Positions 18,136 through 26,600 are shown, numbered from the stretch's first letter. The stretch: 64,000 bases of DNA from HXMU1420-13 sp965229525 (GCA_965229525.1 OZ245886.1:1736001-1800000); one strand, 5' to 3'. Translations and numbers: made by a program. Notes: a model not told the origin generated them from the sequence alone.

Positions 18136-19425
18136 ATGTGGAAAAAAGCATATTTCATACTTTTAATACTTGTTTTCGTTAATTCTAATGCATCTGCTCA
18201 GGTGTATATGAATCAAAAAACTCAACATCGATTTGCCCAAAGTTATTTGGGAATAAACCTACAGGTACAACCAGGTTCCGGTTCGTTTATTTGGAATGGA
18301 CAATCCCATCAATTCCCGGTTGTTACCGCTCCTCGTATAAACATCGGGGGGATGCATTTTTGGGGAAAGGTAGATTTCAATATGAATTTTCCTGTAGCCA
18401 GATTTACAGATCCACAGATTCTTCCCCAGACAGAAATATACTTTAACTCAGGTGGTGATTTAAGTATGCGTTATTACCCATGGCGGTTAGAATATGGTAA
18501 GATTCAACCATATTTCGGGTATTCTGCTAATGAAATGACTCTTGGTTTTGATGATGAACAACTAGGATTTCGCTATGATTTTTTTATTACATCATCTGCT
18601 CTGGGTGGACTCTCCTTTGCTCAAAACGATTGGAAATTTCATGCAGAATTTATGTGGATGTTAAATAATGAGCGAGACTTCTACTCCAATCGGTTCGATG
18701 AACATACCTTCAAACTACCAAATGGGTATCTTTCTTTTGGGTTTGTGAAATTTTTTGAAGGCACACTAAAGAATGAGGAGGACCTTGTTTCTGGAAATAT
18801 GCAAAGATGGGAACAACAACTTCGAAAAGAGAACAAATTAAATAGCTTTTCTTTGAGCTTTGCTCCAAGTGGAGCCTATGCTTTATTGGCCCCAAGTTAT
18901 CCCGGAGATGAATTAAGGCAATCTTTACCCCGCCATAAAGCAACCATGGTGTGGGAGTATGCAGCTGGATATTTATTTCATGATGCAGGAATTCACCTTG
19001 GCTTAACATTTCGAGATTATACCTTCGACTCAGAAAGTTTCGAATTCGAGCATCTAATGCGCAGGGGTAGCCTCTCTATTGAAATGTTGAAGTTTGTAGG
19101 TGATTACCTGGGGTTTGTACCATTTATTGGGCCAACTATTAGTTTTGAACGGTGGGCAGTTGGGGAATTTTTAGAGAATGAACAAGTTGGTGATGTTATG
19201 AGAACCCGAATGATTTCACCTGGAATAATTTTCGGGTGGGATATTTTGGCATCGCCACTAGAAACATGGGTATTACGAACGAACTTAAGATATTACCCTT
19301 TTCAAAAAATTAAGGATGCAAACGGCACAAATATTCGAATTGATCAGTTTGAGTTTAATTTCATCCAACTTGTACTTTATCCAAACAGGATGATACATAT
19401 TCCGAAACTAAAAGGAAGGTTGTAA
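18136..19425 (+). CDS. Exported barrel-like protein, unknown function
   Basis: 429 residues with a signal peptide (MWKKAYFILLILVFVNSNASA-Q, cut near residue 22). The mature part is rich in Gly, Phe, Tyr and Trp with alternating hydrophobic strands (IHLGLTFRDYTFDSESFEF, FVPFIGPTISF, FIQLVLYPNRM) and no catalytic motif, consistent with an outer-membrane beta-barrel. I do not recognise the family. It ends one base before the retropepsin-like lipoprotein gene, so the two are co-transcribed and probably functionally linked. Confidence 0.75.
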   Translation: MWKKAYFILLILVFVNSNASAQVYMNQKTQHRFAQSYLGINLQVQPGSGSFIWNGQSHQFPVVTAPRINIGGMHFWGKVDFNMNFPVARFTDPQILPQTEIYFNSGGDLSMRYYPWRLEYGKIQPYFGYSANEMTLGFDDEQLGFRYDFFITSSALGGLSFAQNDWKFHAEFMWMLNNERDFYSNRFDEHTFKLPNGYLSFGFVKFFEGTLKNEEDLVSGNMQRWEQQLRKENKLNSFSLSFAPSGAYALLAPSYPGDELRQSLPRHKATMVWEYAAGYLFHDAGIHLGLTFRDYTFDSESFEFEHLMRRGSLSIEMLKFVGDYLGFVPFIGPTISFERWAVGEFLENEQVGDVMRTRMISPGIIFGWDILASPLETWVLRTNLRYYPFQKIKDANGTNIRIDQFEFNFIQLVLYPNRMIHIPKLKGRL

Positions 19426-19426
19426 A

Positions 19427-20575
19427 ATGAGGATACTCATCGGCTTTTTATGGGTTACGCTCCTTAGTTGTAATTATTTATCGAATGTAAAATTGCTAAC
19501 AGGTGGTTCGATTAATGATAAAAACTATGTGCACACCATCCCCTTTGATTATGTGAAAGGATTGATTGTTATTAATGGACTAGTAAACGATGACGATATT
19601 CCGAGACAATTTATTTTTGATACAGGTGCCTTTAATAGCAAAATTGAAAAAGGATTGGCTGATTCACTTTCCCTGGAATCGTACGCTACAAAAGACAATT
19701 CTACGGCTGCCGGTGTCTCGCGAAAAATTGAAGTTACACGGTTAGATTCAATTCGATTTGGTGATGCACTTTTTAAAAAAATTGGTGCCGGGAAACTCGA
19801 TTACGACCCACTATCTGCGAGTCCTTGTATTGCGGATGATGGAATTATTGGTGCGAATTTAATAAAACTAGCGCACTGGAAAATTGATTTTCAACATACC
19901 GAACTTATGCTTTCAGATTCGCCATTAACTCCTCCTGAAAACGTAACTCAAAGTTCCATAAAGTTTAAAAGACCAGTTTTTTCCGGGGTTCCTGATATTG
20001 AAATTCAGGTAGGTGAGAGAACCGTTAGCGGAGTATTATTTGATGTAGGATTTAATGGTGGATTGATCTTGCCTGCCCGGTTTTCAGAGTTGTTTACAAG
20101 TGAAAGTGAAACGAAAGTAATTGATCGCTCAACATCCGGTATCTATGGGTCCAATACCGATACACTAATAACGAAAGATCTTGAAGTTTCTCTGGGTGAT
20201 TTTTCCTTCAATATTCCGGTTGAATTTTCTTCAATTGGGAAAGCACTACTAGGAAATGAAATATTAGAGCACTTTAACGTGTATATCAATAATAAGTCAA
20301 ATAGAATAACTCTGGTGCCAATATCCGAGGTTGAAGTTCCTCACAGTCTGTCGTTTATACCAGGCGTACTTAACGATTCACTTTGGGTTGTTACTAGAAC
20401 AAATCCCAATCTTAATCTACAACTAGGGGATACGCTCCTTTCTATAAATGGTAAAAAACCATCTGACTTATTCATTAATCACTGTGATCATTTCATGAAT
20501 ATCCGTGATTTGCTTATTAATGAGTTAGAATTGGAAAACCCAGATGGTTCAATCCTCAGAATTCAAAATGATTGA
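19427..20575 (+). CDS. Retropepsin-like aspartic protease lipoprotein with C-terminal PDZ-like segment
   Basis: 382 residues. The N terminus is a lipoprotein signal with lipobox LLSC (Cys15). Two aspartyl-protease-like repeats follow: Asp65 in FIFDTGAFN and Asp206 in LFDVGFNGG, so the second active-site triad is DVG, not DTG. Residues ~330-380 (LQLGDTLLSINGKKPSDLF) resemble a PDZ domain. Similar exported aspartyl proteases with a PDZ domain are common in Bacteroidota but mostly uncharacterised. It starts one base after the barrel-like gene, which may be its partner or substrate (inference). Confidence 0.8.
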   Translation: MRILIGFLWVTLLSCNYLSNVKLLTGGSINDKNYVHTIPFDYVKGLIVINGLVNDDDIPRQFIFDTGAFNSKIEKGLADSLSLESYATKDNSTAAGVSRKIEVTRLDSIRFGDALFKKIGAGKLDYDPLSASPCIADDGIIGANLIKLAHWKIDFQHTELMLSDSPLTPPENVTQSSIKFKRPVFSGVPDIEIQVGERTVSGVLFDVGFNGGLILPARFSELFTSESETKVIDRSTSGIYGSNTDTLITKDLEVSLGDFSFNIPVEFSSIGKALLGNEILEHFNVYINNKSNRITLVPISEVEVPHSLSFIPGVLNDSLWVVTRTNPNLNLQLGDTLLSINGKKPSDLFINHCDHFMNIRDLLINELELENPDGSILRIQND

Positions 20576-20666
20576 TTAAGACTTTAAACCACATTTCACA
20601 TAAAATTCATCCTAAAGCAGAAAATTACGCTCATTAAATGATGACAAAACCTATTGGGGTTGTAAA

Positions 20667-21152
20667 ATGAGCGATCTAAGTACAGATTCTAAGAAATCTA
20701 AAACGGTTTTAACCATTCTGCGGATAGTAGTGGGTTGGCACTTTCTCTATGAGGGAATAATCAAAATTTATAATCCCGATTGGTCTGCTAAAGGCTATTT
20801 ATTAACCGCAGAAACTTTTACCTGGTTCTATCAATGGCTGGCAAGCGATAGCTTAATTGGCTTAGTGGATGCATTGAATGTAATTATTTTGCTATTAGTC
20901 GGACTAAGTTTAATTCTTGGGATTTTTGAAAAACAGGGTGCTTTTTGTGGTATCGGCTTGTTGTTGATGTATTATTTCGCACATCCTGCATTTATGGGGT
21001 CGGCCCAGCTTGTTACCGAAGGTAATTACTGGATCATCAATAAAAATTTAGTAGAGGCTGCTGCATTATTAGTTCTGTATACACTACCAACCGGTAGCTT
21101 TTTTGGATTAGAAATTCTTACCAGTAAAACTGCACAACTTAAAACCACTTGA
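20667..21152 (+). CDS. DoxX-family membrane protein
   Basis: 161 residues, four hydrophobic segments. The opening ILRIVVGWHFLYEGIIKI is the standard DoxX first helix, and LVEAAALLVLYTLP is the last. DoxX proteins are small quinone- or thiol-related membrane proteins of poorly defined role. It lies 3 bp upstream of a Gfo/Idh/MocA oxidoreductase, a pairing that recurs in Bacteroidota; the two probably form a redox unit. Confidence 0.9.
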   Translation: MSDLSTDSKKSKTVLTILRIVVGWHFLYEGIIKIYNPDWSAKGYLLTAETFTWFYQWLASDSLIGLVDALNVIILLLVGLSLILGIFEKQGAFCGIGLLLMYYFAHPAFMGSAQLVTEGNYWIINKNLVEAAALLVLYTLPTGSFFGLEILTSKTAQLKTT

Positions 21153-21155
21153 GCC

Positions 21156-22772
21156 ATGAGTGAAGAAAATAAAAGAACCTTTACCCGACGTGAAATTTTA
21201 AAAGGGATTGCAGGTGCGCCGGTGGTTGGAGCTATCTGGTGGGCTGGAGCAACAAAATCGAAACAAAAATCTCAGTCTCGAGAAAGTATCCTTAAGACTT
21301 TAAATATTGAGGCTTCACCACCACCTCCATCAGGGTCTATGGCTGGTGAAGCCGTTCGAATTGGAATTATTGGGTTTGGAATTCGTGGCCCTCAGTTGTG
21401 CCGAGCAATTGGTTTTGCACAAACAAGCTGGTTGAAAGAGCATGCAAAGTATGCGCAGGACAACCCAAACGATACCCGTTTAAAGACCTTTTTAGAGCAA
21501 GAAGATTTGAACGTTCAAATTACCGCAGTCTGTGATATTTTTGATGCTCATGCTAAGGACGCAGTTTCTTCATTTTCTACAGATACAGTTTCCGTTAAAA
21601 GATATAGGACCTATAAGGAATTGGTTCAAAGCCCGGATGTAGATGCAGTGATCATTGCGACACCCGATCATTGGCATGCTCCTATGGCAATAGCAGCTTT
21701 AGAGGCAGGAAAACATGTGTATGTTGAAAAACCAATGACGCATAATATCAAAGAGACGTACGATTTAAAAACAGCTGCAGAAAATTCAACCGCTGTGTTT
21801 GCTGTGGGGCATCAACATAGACAAACTCAGAGCTTCTTAACAGCCCAAGATGTGATCAAAAAGAACATTCTGGGACACGTTTCTTTGATTCAAGCCAACA
21901 CAAACCGCAACGACGATAACGGTGCCTGGCAGTATGCGATTCATGAGGCTGCCTCACCTTCAACGATTGACTGGAATCAATTTATTGGGAATGCACCTTA
22001 TACCGACTTCAATTTGGAACATTTCTTCCGTTGGAGAAAGTGGTGGGCCTATGGCTCGGGGCTATCTGGAGATTTGCTTTCCCACGATTATGATCGCGTT
22101 AATTGTGTTTTAAATATGGGAATTCCTTCTTCTGTGATGTCTTCCGGGGGAATTTATACCCATAGAGATGGTAGAAATGTACCGGATGTTTTTCAGGCGA
22201 ATATGGAGTTTCCAGACTTCTCAACAGGTACAAGTCAGGAAGCGGGTAAAGAACAAGGAATGACACTAGTGTATAGTGCTACACTTGGCAATAATTATGG
22301 TCGCAAAACTCTGTTGATGGGCCATGATGCAACGATGGAATTAGGTAATAGTTTATCCATTTATGCAGATCGAGGATCAACCCGATTCAAAGATGAAATT
22401 GAACGTGGTGTTATGCAAGGTGGAAGCGCGATTTACAATTATGATCCAACTGCCAATGAGGTAGATGGAATTAGTTCTGCAACCACACAGTATTTTGCAG
22501 ACAAAGGGTTGCTTTGGACGTACCGCGATGGTAGGCGAGTTGATTCAACTCATCTTCATTTAAGAGAATGGTTGAGTTGTATCCGAAATGGTGGGACACC
22601 AAGCTGTGATATTAAAGCAGGATTTGAAGAAGCTATAACATCGCACATGGCGGGATTGTCTTACAAACTCGGTCGTCGAATCGATTGGGATCAGGATACG
22701 CAAGAGCTTATTCCAATTTCTGGTATCGATTTTGATGAAGCGTTACTTGCCAATGTGGAGAGGGTTAGCTAA
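21156..22772 (+). CDS. Gfo/Idh/MocA family oxidoreductase with Tat signal
   Basis: 538 residues. The N terminus TFTRREILKGIAGAPVVGAI is a twin-arginine signal, so the protein is probably folded before export. The Rossmann segment is VRIGIIGFGIRGPQ (about 67-80), followed by DAVIIATPDHWHAPMAIAAL and the family motif EKPMTHN. Such enzymes use NAD(P) to oxidise or reduce sugars and related compounds. The C-terminal part has DGRRVDSTHLHLREWLSCI. Substrate cannot be told. Translationally close to DoxX. Confidence 0.92.
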   Translation: MSEENKRTFTRREILKGIAGAPVVGAIWWAGATKSKQKSQSRESILKTLNIEASPPPPSGSMAGEAVRIGIIGFGIRGPQLCRAIGFAQTSWLKEHAKYAQDNPNDTRLKTFLEQEDLNVQITAVCDIFDAHAKDAVSSFSTDTVSVKRYRTYKELVQSPDVDAVIIATPDHWHAPMAIAALEAGKHVYVEKPMTHNIKETYDLKTAAENSTAVFAVGHQHRQTQSFLTAQDVIKKNILGHVSLIQANTNRNDDNGAWQYAIHEAASPSTIDWNQFIGNAPYTDFNLEHFFRWRKWWAYGSGLSGDLLSHDYDRVNCVLNMGIPSSVMSSGGIYTHRDGRNVPDVFQANMEFPDFSTGTSQEAGKEQGMTLVYSATLGNNYGRKTLLMGHDATMELGNSLSIYADRGSTRFKDEIERGVMQGGSAIYNYDPTANEVDGISSATTQYFADKGLLWTYRDGRRVDSTHLHLREWLSCIRNGGTPSCDIKAGFEEAITSHMAGLSYKLGRRIDWDQDTQELIPISGIDFDEALLANVERVS

Positions 22773-22792
22773 GGATTATTTAAAAAACTTTC

Positions 22793-22883
22793 CGTCATTC
22801 CTGCGAAGGCAGGAATCTAGATGTTAAATCAGGGCGAAGATACTGAACCAGATCCTCCCGACCAGTCGGGACTGCGGGATGAC
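22793..22883. repeat. Palindromic repeat element with imperfect terminal inverted repeats
   Basis: The element runs from GTCATTCC to GGGATGAC, whose ends are inverted repeats (7 of 8). Inside are two perfect hairpins: ATTCCTGC-GAAG-GCAGGAAT at 22797-22816 and TCCCGAC-CA-GTCGGGA at 22856-22871. It looks like a REP/MITE-type dispersed repeat. No gene fits in it. Confidence 0.65.
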
Positions 22884-22894
22884 CTTTTCTAAGA

Positions 22895-22939
22895 TTGAAT
22901 ATTTGCATTAATTCTGTAGATTTGTAGGGTAACCTACAA
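22895..22939 (+). promoter_or_regulatory. Promoter with overlapping palindromic operator for RHH-PemK operon
   Basis: TTG (22895-22897), 19 bp, then TAGATTTG (22917-22924) fits the Bacteroidota promoter form. The perfect inverted repeat TTGTAGG-GTAA-CCTACAA (22922-22939) overlaps the last bases of the -7 element and the expected start site, the position expected for autorepression by the ribbon-helix-helix antitoxin encoded just downstream. Confidence 0.6.
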
Positions 22940-22954
22940 TTATACTATTTGATT

Positions 22955-23188
22955 ATGGCCGTAATGAGCATTCGCATCCCTGAAGAAAAGCGAAAAAAAT
23001 TAAAAGCCATTGCCTCTATTGAAGGAAAGTCTATGTCTAACATTGTCAGTGATCTGATTGATGATTACGTCGCAGAGACATGGGAAAGGCTGAAAGATCG
23101 GGAAGAGCTAAGGGAGATTATGAACGTAAGTGAATCCTCGTTTTCAGAGTGGGATAATAATGAGGATGAGGTGTACAATGACTTATAA
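22955..23188 (+). CDS. Ribbon-helix-helix antitoxin
   Basis: 77 residues from the ATG at 22955 (a TTG at 22949 in frame is less likely). The N terminus MSIRIPEEKRKKLKAIASI with EGKSMSNIVSDLIDDYV is a MetJ/Arc-type ribbon-helix-helix DNA-binding domain; the acidic tail SSFSEWDNNEDEVYNDL is the likely toxin-binding part. The 3' end overlaps the PemK/MazF-like toxin start by 11 bp, which couples their translation. A palindrome in its promoter is the likely binding site. Confidence 0.88.
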   Translation: MAVMSIRIPEEKRKKLKAIASIEGKSMSNIVSDLIDDYVAETWERLKDREELREIMNVSESSFSEWDNNEDEVYNDL

Positions 23189-23513
23189 ACCGTGGGATAT
23201 AATTCTAATCCCATTTCCAATTTCAGACTCGGCTTCTAAAAAGAAAAGGCCGGCATTAGTAGTTTCAACAGAGACCTTCAATTCTGGTCAGGACATAGTT
23301 TTGCTGTTCCTAACCAGTAATTTGAAGTCAGACCCCAAAATCGATGATCATTTGATTTCCAACTGGCAAGGGGCTGGGCTACCAAAACCTACTATTTGCA
23401 GGATGAAATTCGCTACGATTGATAAAAATTTGATCATAAAGAAGCTTGGTAGAATGCAAACTGCCGATATAACTACCATAAAATCAAAGATGAAAAGCTT
23501 TTTTCATTTATGA
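23178..23513 (+). CDS. PemK/MazF-family endoribonuclease toxin
   Basis: 111 residues from ATG 23178. A longer frame from 23130 exists, but YKPWDIILIPFPISDSASKKKRPALVVS is where the family normally begins. The KKRPALVVS strand and LTSNLKSD are PemK/MazF hallmarks; the family cleaves mRNA at short sequence motifs. It overlaps the RHH antitoxin gene by 11 bp. Its 3' end faces a second MazF gene, with 39 bp between the stops. Confidence 0.9.
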   Translation: MTYKPWDIILIPFPISDSASKKKRPALVVSTETFNSGQDIVLLFLTSNLKSDPKIDDHLISNWQGAGLPKPTICRMKFATIDKNLIIKKLGRMQTADITTIKSKMKSFFHL

Positions 23514-23552
23514 TGCGAAGATAGCTTGAAACGCTTGCTAAGTGGCACGAAT

Positions 23553-23888
23553 TTATTGGGCAAACATTTCTTGCAATATACTCAATACTTTTTGTTCAGC
23601 TGAAGGACTGATTGTCCCTAGGCTTTTAATCAATCTGCTTTTATCTACCGTTCGAATCTGATCTAATACAATTTGTCCGTTCTTGCCTTGAAATGTTGTA
23701 TTGACGCGTGTTGGATAATTTTTAAAAGTTGATGTCATTGGTGCAATGATCACTGTATTGATGTATTTGTTCATTTCATTAGGAGATATGATCAAACAGG
23801 GGCGAGTTTTTTTAATTTCAGAACCTTTGGTAGGATCAAGTGAAATAAGATGCACTTCGAACCTTTTAACTGGCTTTACTTTTACCAT
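23553..23888 (-). CDS. mazF: MazF-family endoribonuclease toxin
   Basis: 111 residues from the ATG at 23888 (a GTG at 23894 would add two residues). Family motifs are FEVHLISLDPTKGSEIKKTRPCLIIS, here with KKTRPCLII, then VIIAPMTST and NGQIVLDQIRTVDKSRL. The ATG lies inside the end of the MazE gene, a 7-bp overlap. The toxin belongs to the same superfamily as the convergent PemK-like gene but is clearly divergent from it in sequence. Confidence 0.93.
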   Translation of the reverse strand: MVKVKPVKRFEVHLISLDPTKGSEIKKTRPCLIISPNEMNKYINTVIIAPMTSTFKNYPTRVNTTFQGKNGQIVLDQIRTVDKSRLIKSLGTISPSAEQKVLSILQEMFAQ

Positions 23889-24139
23889 GTCCACTCAGAA
23901 TTATCCCATTCTGAGGGTTTATCAGTTTCTTTTTGATCTAATAAAACATCATCACCTTGCTCTGCCATTTTTTGAAAAGACGCTTCCCAATCCTTTCGAA
24001 CAGTATCAATAGGACGAAGAATGATTTCATTATCTCTAAGAATCATTTCAATATCTTCAGTGATCCCGCTGTTTACGATTAATGGTTTTGGAATTCGAAC
24101 CCCTTGGGAATTACCGATACGAATTATCTTGGTTTTCAT
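23882..24139 (-). CDS. mazE: MazE-family (AbrB-type) antitoxin
   Basis: 85 residues. The N-terminal swapped-hairpin AbrB domain is MKTKIIRIGNSQGVRIPKPL; the C-terminal ~35 residues are acidic and Trp-rich (PSEWDNSEWTW), typical of the disordered toxin-neutralising tail. First gene of a minus-strand mazEF operon, likely autorepressed at the region 24154-24197. Confidence 0.93.
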   Translation of the reverse strand: MKTKIIRIGNSQGVRIPKPLIVNSGITEDIEMILRDNEIILRPIDTVRKDWEASFQKMAEQGDDVLLDQKETDKPSEWDNSEWTW

Positions 24140-24153
24140 GGCTATTATTTTTA

Positions 24154-24197
24154 ATGCATGTCAATACAAAGATAATTACAATGTATGCACATAACAA
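24154..24197 (-). promoter_or_regulatory. mazEF promoter with imperfect palindrome
   Basis: On the minus strand TTG (plus 24195-24197) is followed after 20 bp by TATCTTTG (plus 24167-24174), a good TTTG/TAnnTTTG promoter. ATGCAT (24154-24159) and TATGCA (24185-24190 region) flank the -7 element as imperfect inverted arms and may be the MazE site. Confidence 0.5.
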
Positions 24198-24244
24198 CCT
24201 AGGAAGAATCGATCTATTTTGCCAGCTAACTACCCGGCGTTAAA

Positions 24245-24333
24245 CCTGCCTGCAGTAGGCAGGGCGGCGAATCGAAGTTTAAGGATTAAAGTTTTGTATT
24301 TCATATTAGTCCGCGCTCTCCCGAAAAGTCGGG
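24245..24333. repeat. Palindromic repeats upstream of mazE
   Basis: CCTGCCT-GCAGT-AGGCAGG (24245-24263) and CCCGA-AAAG-TCGGG (24320-24333) are hairpins with the same G/C-rich cores as the element at 22793-22883 on the other side of the toxin-antitoxin pair. The rest of 24198-24372 holds no gene. Confidence 0.5.
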
Positions 24334-24372
24334 TGTAGAGTCAAGAACACGGCTAGAATGAGGAGAATTTGC

Positions 24373-25707
24373 CTACCCTGCCATCAAAGTTTCAATCTCT
24401 GAAATCTCTTTCGGTACATTTGTAAGGTTTTCATATCCATCTTCAGTAACCGCAATATCATCTTCAATGCGAACACCGCCGAAATTGAGTAGCGATTTTA
24501 CTTTTTCAATATTCAGATACTTCGACTTTTCCGGATCTTCCATGGCGGGTTCCAAAACAGCAGGAACAAAGTAAATTCCTGGTTCAATGGTGACTACCAT
24601 TCCAGCTTGAAGCTCTCTACGTGCTCGTAAAAACTTAATTCCGGGACGATCAATACGATCTACGCCTTTCGGGTAACCACCCACATCATGTGTGTCTAAT
24701 CCCAGAAAATGGCCAAGTCCATGAGGGAAAAACAGCGCGAAAATGTTGTTTTCCATCATTTCATCAATGTCTCCTCGAACAATATCTAGTCCTTTTAACC
24801 CTTCCATCATGATTTTTGCTGCCATCATGTGAAGATCTTCCATTTTCACTCCCGGCTTAATAGCTTCAATCACTGCATTCTGCGAATCTAGTACCGCTTG
24901 ATAAATTCCTGCCTGAATTTCGGTGAATTTTCCATTCGAGGGAAAAGTTCGTGTATAATCCGCAGCGTAACCATTGCATTCAAATCCTGCATCCATCAAA
25001 AATAGATCGCCATCAGCTATAGGACTGTTATTTTCAACATAATGTAGAATGGATGCATTAACTCCACTAGCAAAAATCCCATTGTATGCATCTTGTAATA
25101 AGCCATTTTTTAATTGTACCTCATTAAACACTGCTTTTATTTCAAACTCATTCATTCCTGGTTTGATGGATTTCATTACAGCTAAATAAGCTTCATCATT
25201 CACCCGACAAGCTTCTCGCATTTGATCTAATTCCCAGTCTGTTTTTATGACTCTGCAGTATGTTAATGCATCGGTTAAAGTCTCAGTATCTACTTTAAAT
25301 CCGCGATTCAAGTCTTCTACAAATTCAGCCTGTTCCTCATTAAGGCAATAGATAGTTTCTGGACTCAATTCGTTTAAAACACTCAAAATATCATTAGCAT
25401 AATGCAAATGATCCGGTTTGTACTGCTCTACATATTGTTCTTTTGATTTCACATACCCATGCCAAACCGCGTATTGAGCATCTCTTTCAGGAACAAAAAG
25501 GTGATATTCTTCCGATTTGAGGTCTAGAATTAATGCACATTCTGCCTCATTCGCCCCAGTGAGATACCAGAAATTGGACTCTTGGCGAAAAGGGAACTCA
25601 TAATCCGTTCCATAACGATACATGGTGTCAGCGCCTTGTATGTAGACAGCGCCACTTTGGTTGTCATCGAATAAAGAAAACAGTTTTTCGCGGTGTAAAT
25701 GATGCAT
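24373..25707 (-). CDS. pepP: Xaa-Pro aminopeptidase (M24B)
   Basis: 444 residues, close to E. coli PepP (441). The N-terminal AMP_N domain (EFPFRQESNFWYLTG) is followed by the pitta-bread catalytic domain with metal ligands in FLMDAGFE and YAADYTRTF, the His of HGLGHFLGLDTHD, VTIEPGIY and GGVRIEDDI. It removes N-terminal residues before proline in the cytoplasm using two Mn/Zn ions. Stands alone; thiN lies upstream on the same strand with 94 bp between. Confidence 0.93.
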   Translation of the reverse strand: MHHLHREKLFSLFDDNQSGAVYIQGADTMYRYGTDYEFPFRQESNFWYLTGANEAECALILDLKSEEYHLFVPERDAQYAVWHGYVKSKEQYVEQYKPDHLHYANDILSVLNELSPETIYCLNEEQAEFVEDLNRGFKVDTETLTDALTYCRVIKTDWELDQMREACRVNDEAYLAVMKSIKPGMNEFEIKAVFNEVQLKNGLLQDAYNGIFASGVNASILHYVENNSPIADGDLFLMDAGFECNGYAADYTRTFPSNGKFTEIQAGIYQAVLDSQNAVIEAIKPGVKMEDLHMMAAKIMMEGLKGLDIVRGDIDEMMENNIFALFFPHGLGHFLGLDTHDVGGYPKGVDRIDRPGIKFLRARRELQAGMVVTIEPGIYFVPAVLEPAMEDPEKSKYLNIEKVKSLLNFGGVRIEDDIAVTEDGYENLTNVPKEISEIETLMAG

Positions 25708-25801
25708 GATTTAGAATTAGTGCCAAAGGTATCCCTTTGGGAGAATTAAGAATTGGTCAATTAAGAATAGGGAAACGAGGTTCAAAATTCGAGAGAGTTT
25801 A

Positions 25802-26446
25802 CTAATCGCGTTTCTCTTTTTTGATTTTATCTCCAGTGCCTACAAAAACGCCTAAAAAGCCCTCATCAAAAGTAATTTCTACCTCATCTGATATTATCTC
25901 ATTAGATGTGCCGTCCTGAGAACCCATCACAAGTGCCGAATCTGATAGTGGGTATTTCACACCTTTTGAAGAAAAACCTGTGATAGGAGTTCCTACAGGA
26001 AAAAAAGAAATAATTGTGCCTAGATCATAGTTTGGTTTAAATGGTGATTTCGTTAGAAACATATCTCCATAATCATCACGAAAAATGATGGAGTCAAACT
26101 TAGGGAGAAATTGCTGTAGCACAGATACATTTTTAATCGTATGGTCGATTCGCTTTCCAAGAGTCCCCAACACAACACAGGATTTCGCACCCTTATGAAG
26201 TGCATGATTTAAAGCTTTTTCCAAATCATTCGTATCCTGGTCCGGGTCGTGAATAACTTTTACCCCTTCATGATTGGTATATTCGAAACTGTCTAAATCA
26301 CCGATTACTACATCCGGGTAATGTTTAAATCCCAGAAAAACATAGCCACCGCTATCTGCGCCAATGGTGAAATCTGCGGCCTCGATTTCACTTTCCAGAA
26401 GATTTTTTGAGGGTGGTGTTCCACCACACACGATAAGTGCTTGCAT
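25802..26446 (-). CDS. thiN: Thiamine pyrophosphokinase
   Basis: 214 residues. Family motifs are GADSGG (29-34), IGDLDSF (48-54) and DQDTNDLEKAL (69-79), then GKRIDHTIKNV, which together form the ATP/thiamine site. It makes thiamine diphosphate from thiamine and ATP. The short C-terminal domain GFSSKGVKYPLSDS with GTSNE fits. No TPP riboswitch is visible upstream; the upstream region holds palindromic repeats instead. Confidence 0.93.
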   Translation of the reverse strand: MQALIVCGGTPPSKNLLESEIEAADFTIGADSGGYVFLGFKHYPDVVIGDLDSFEYTNHEGVKVIHDPDQDTNDLEKALNHALHKGAKSCVVLGTLGKRIDHTIKNVSVLQQFLPKFDSIIFRDDYGDMFLTKSPFKPNYDLGTIISFFPVGTPITGFSSKGVKYPLSDSALVMGSQDGTSNEIISDEVEITFDEGFLGVFVGTGDKIKKEKRD

Positions 26447-26495
26447 ACTTTTTTTGAAATTTTAGTGACTATATGAAAGTAACGAAATTTTACTG

Positions 26496-26600
26496 ACCCC
26501 ACCCTAACTCTCCCCTACATTAGGGGAGGGAACACGTAAATGGCTTTTTAAATATCTATGAGTCCTTCCCCTAGAATAGGGGAAGACAGAAGGGGTGAAA
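26496..26600. repeat. Palindromic repeat element between thiN and nrnA
   Basis: Two perfect hairpins, CTCCCCTA-CAT-TAGGGGAG (26510-26528) and CTTCCCCTA-GAA-TAGGGGAAG (26565-26585), sit in an element bounded by ACCCCACC and AGGGGTG, which are themselves inverted. It occupies the space between divergent genes and looks like a dispersed repeat unit, with no coding content. Confidence 0.6.

Noticed and set aside
23130..23177. 16-residue N-terminal extension of the PemK toxin
   Set aside because: It lies within the antitoxin gene and is not like the family; ATG 23178 fits.
24245..24263. CCTGCCT hairpin as a terminator
   Set aside because: No T run follows on either strand; better seen as a repeat.
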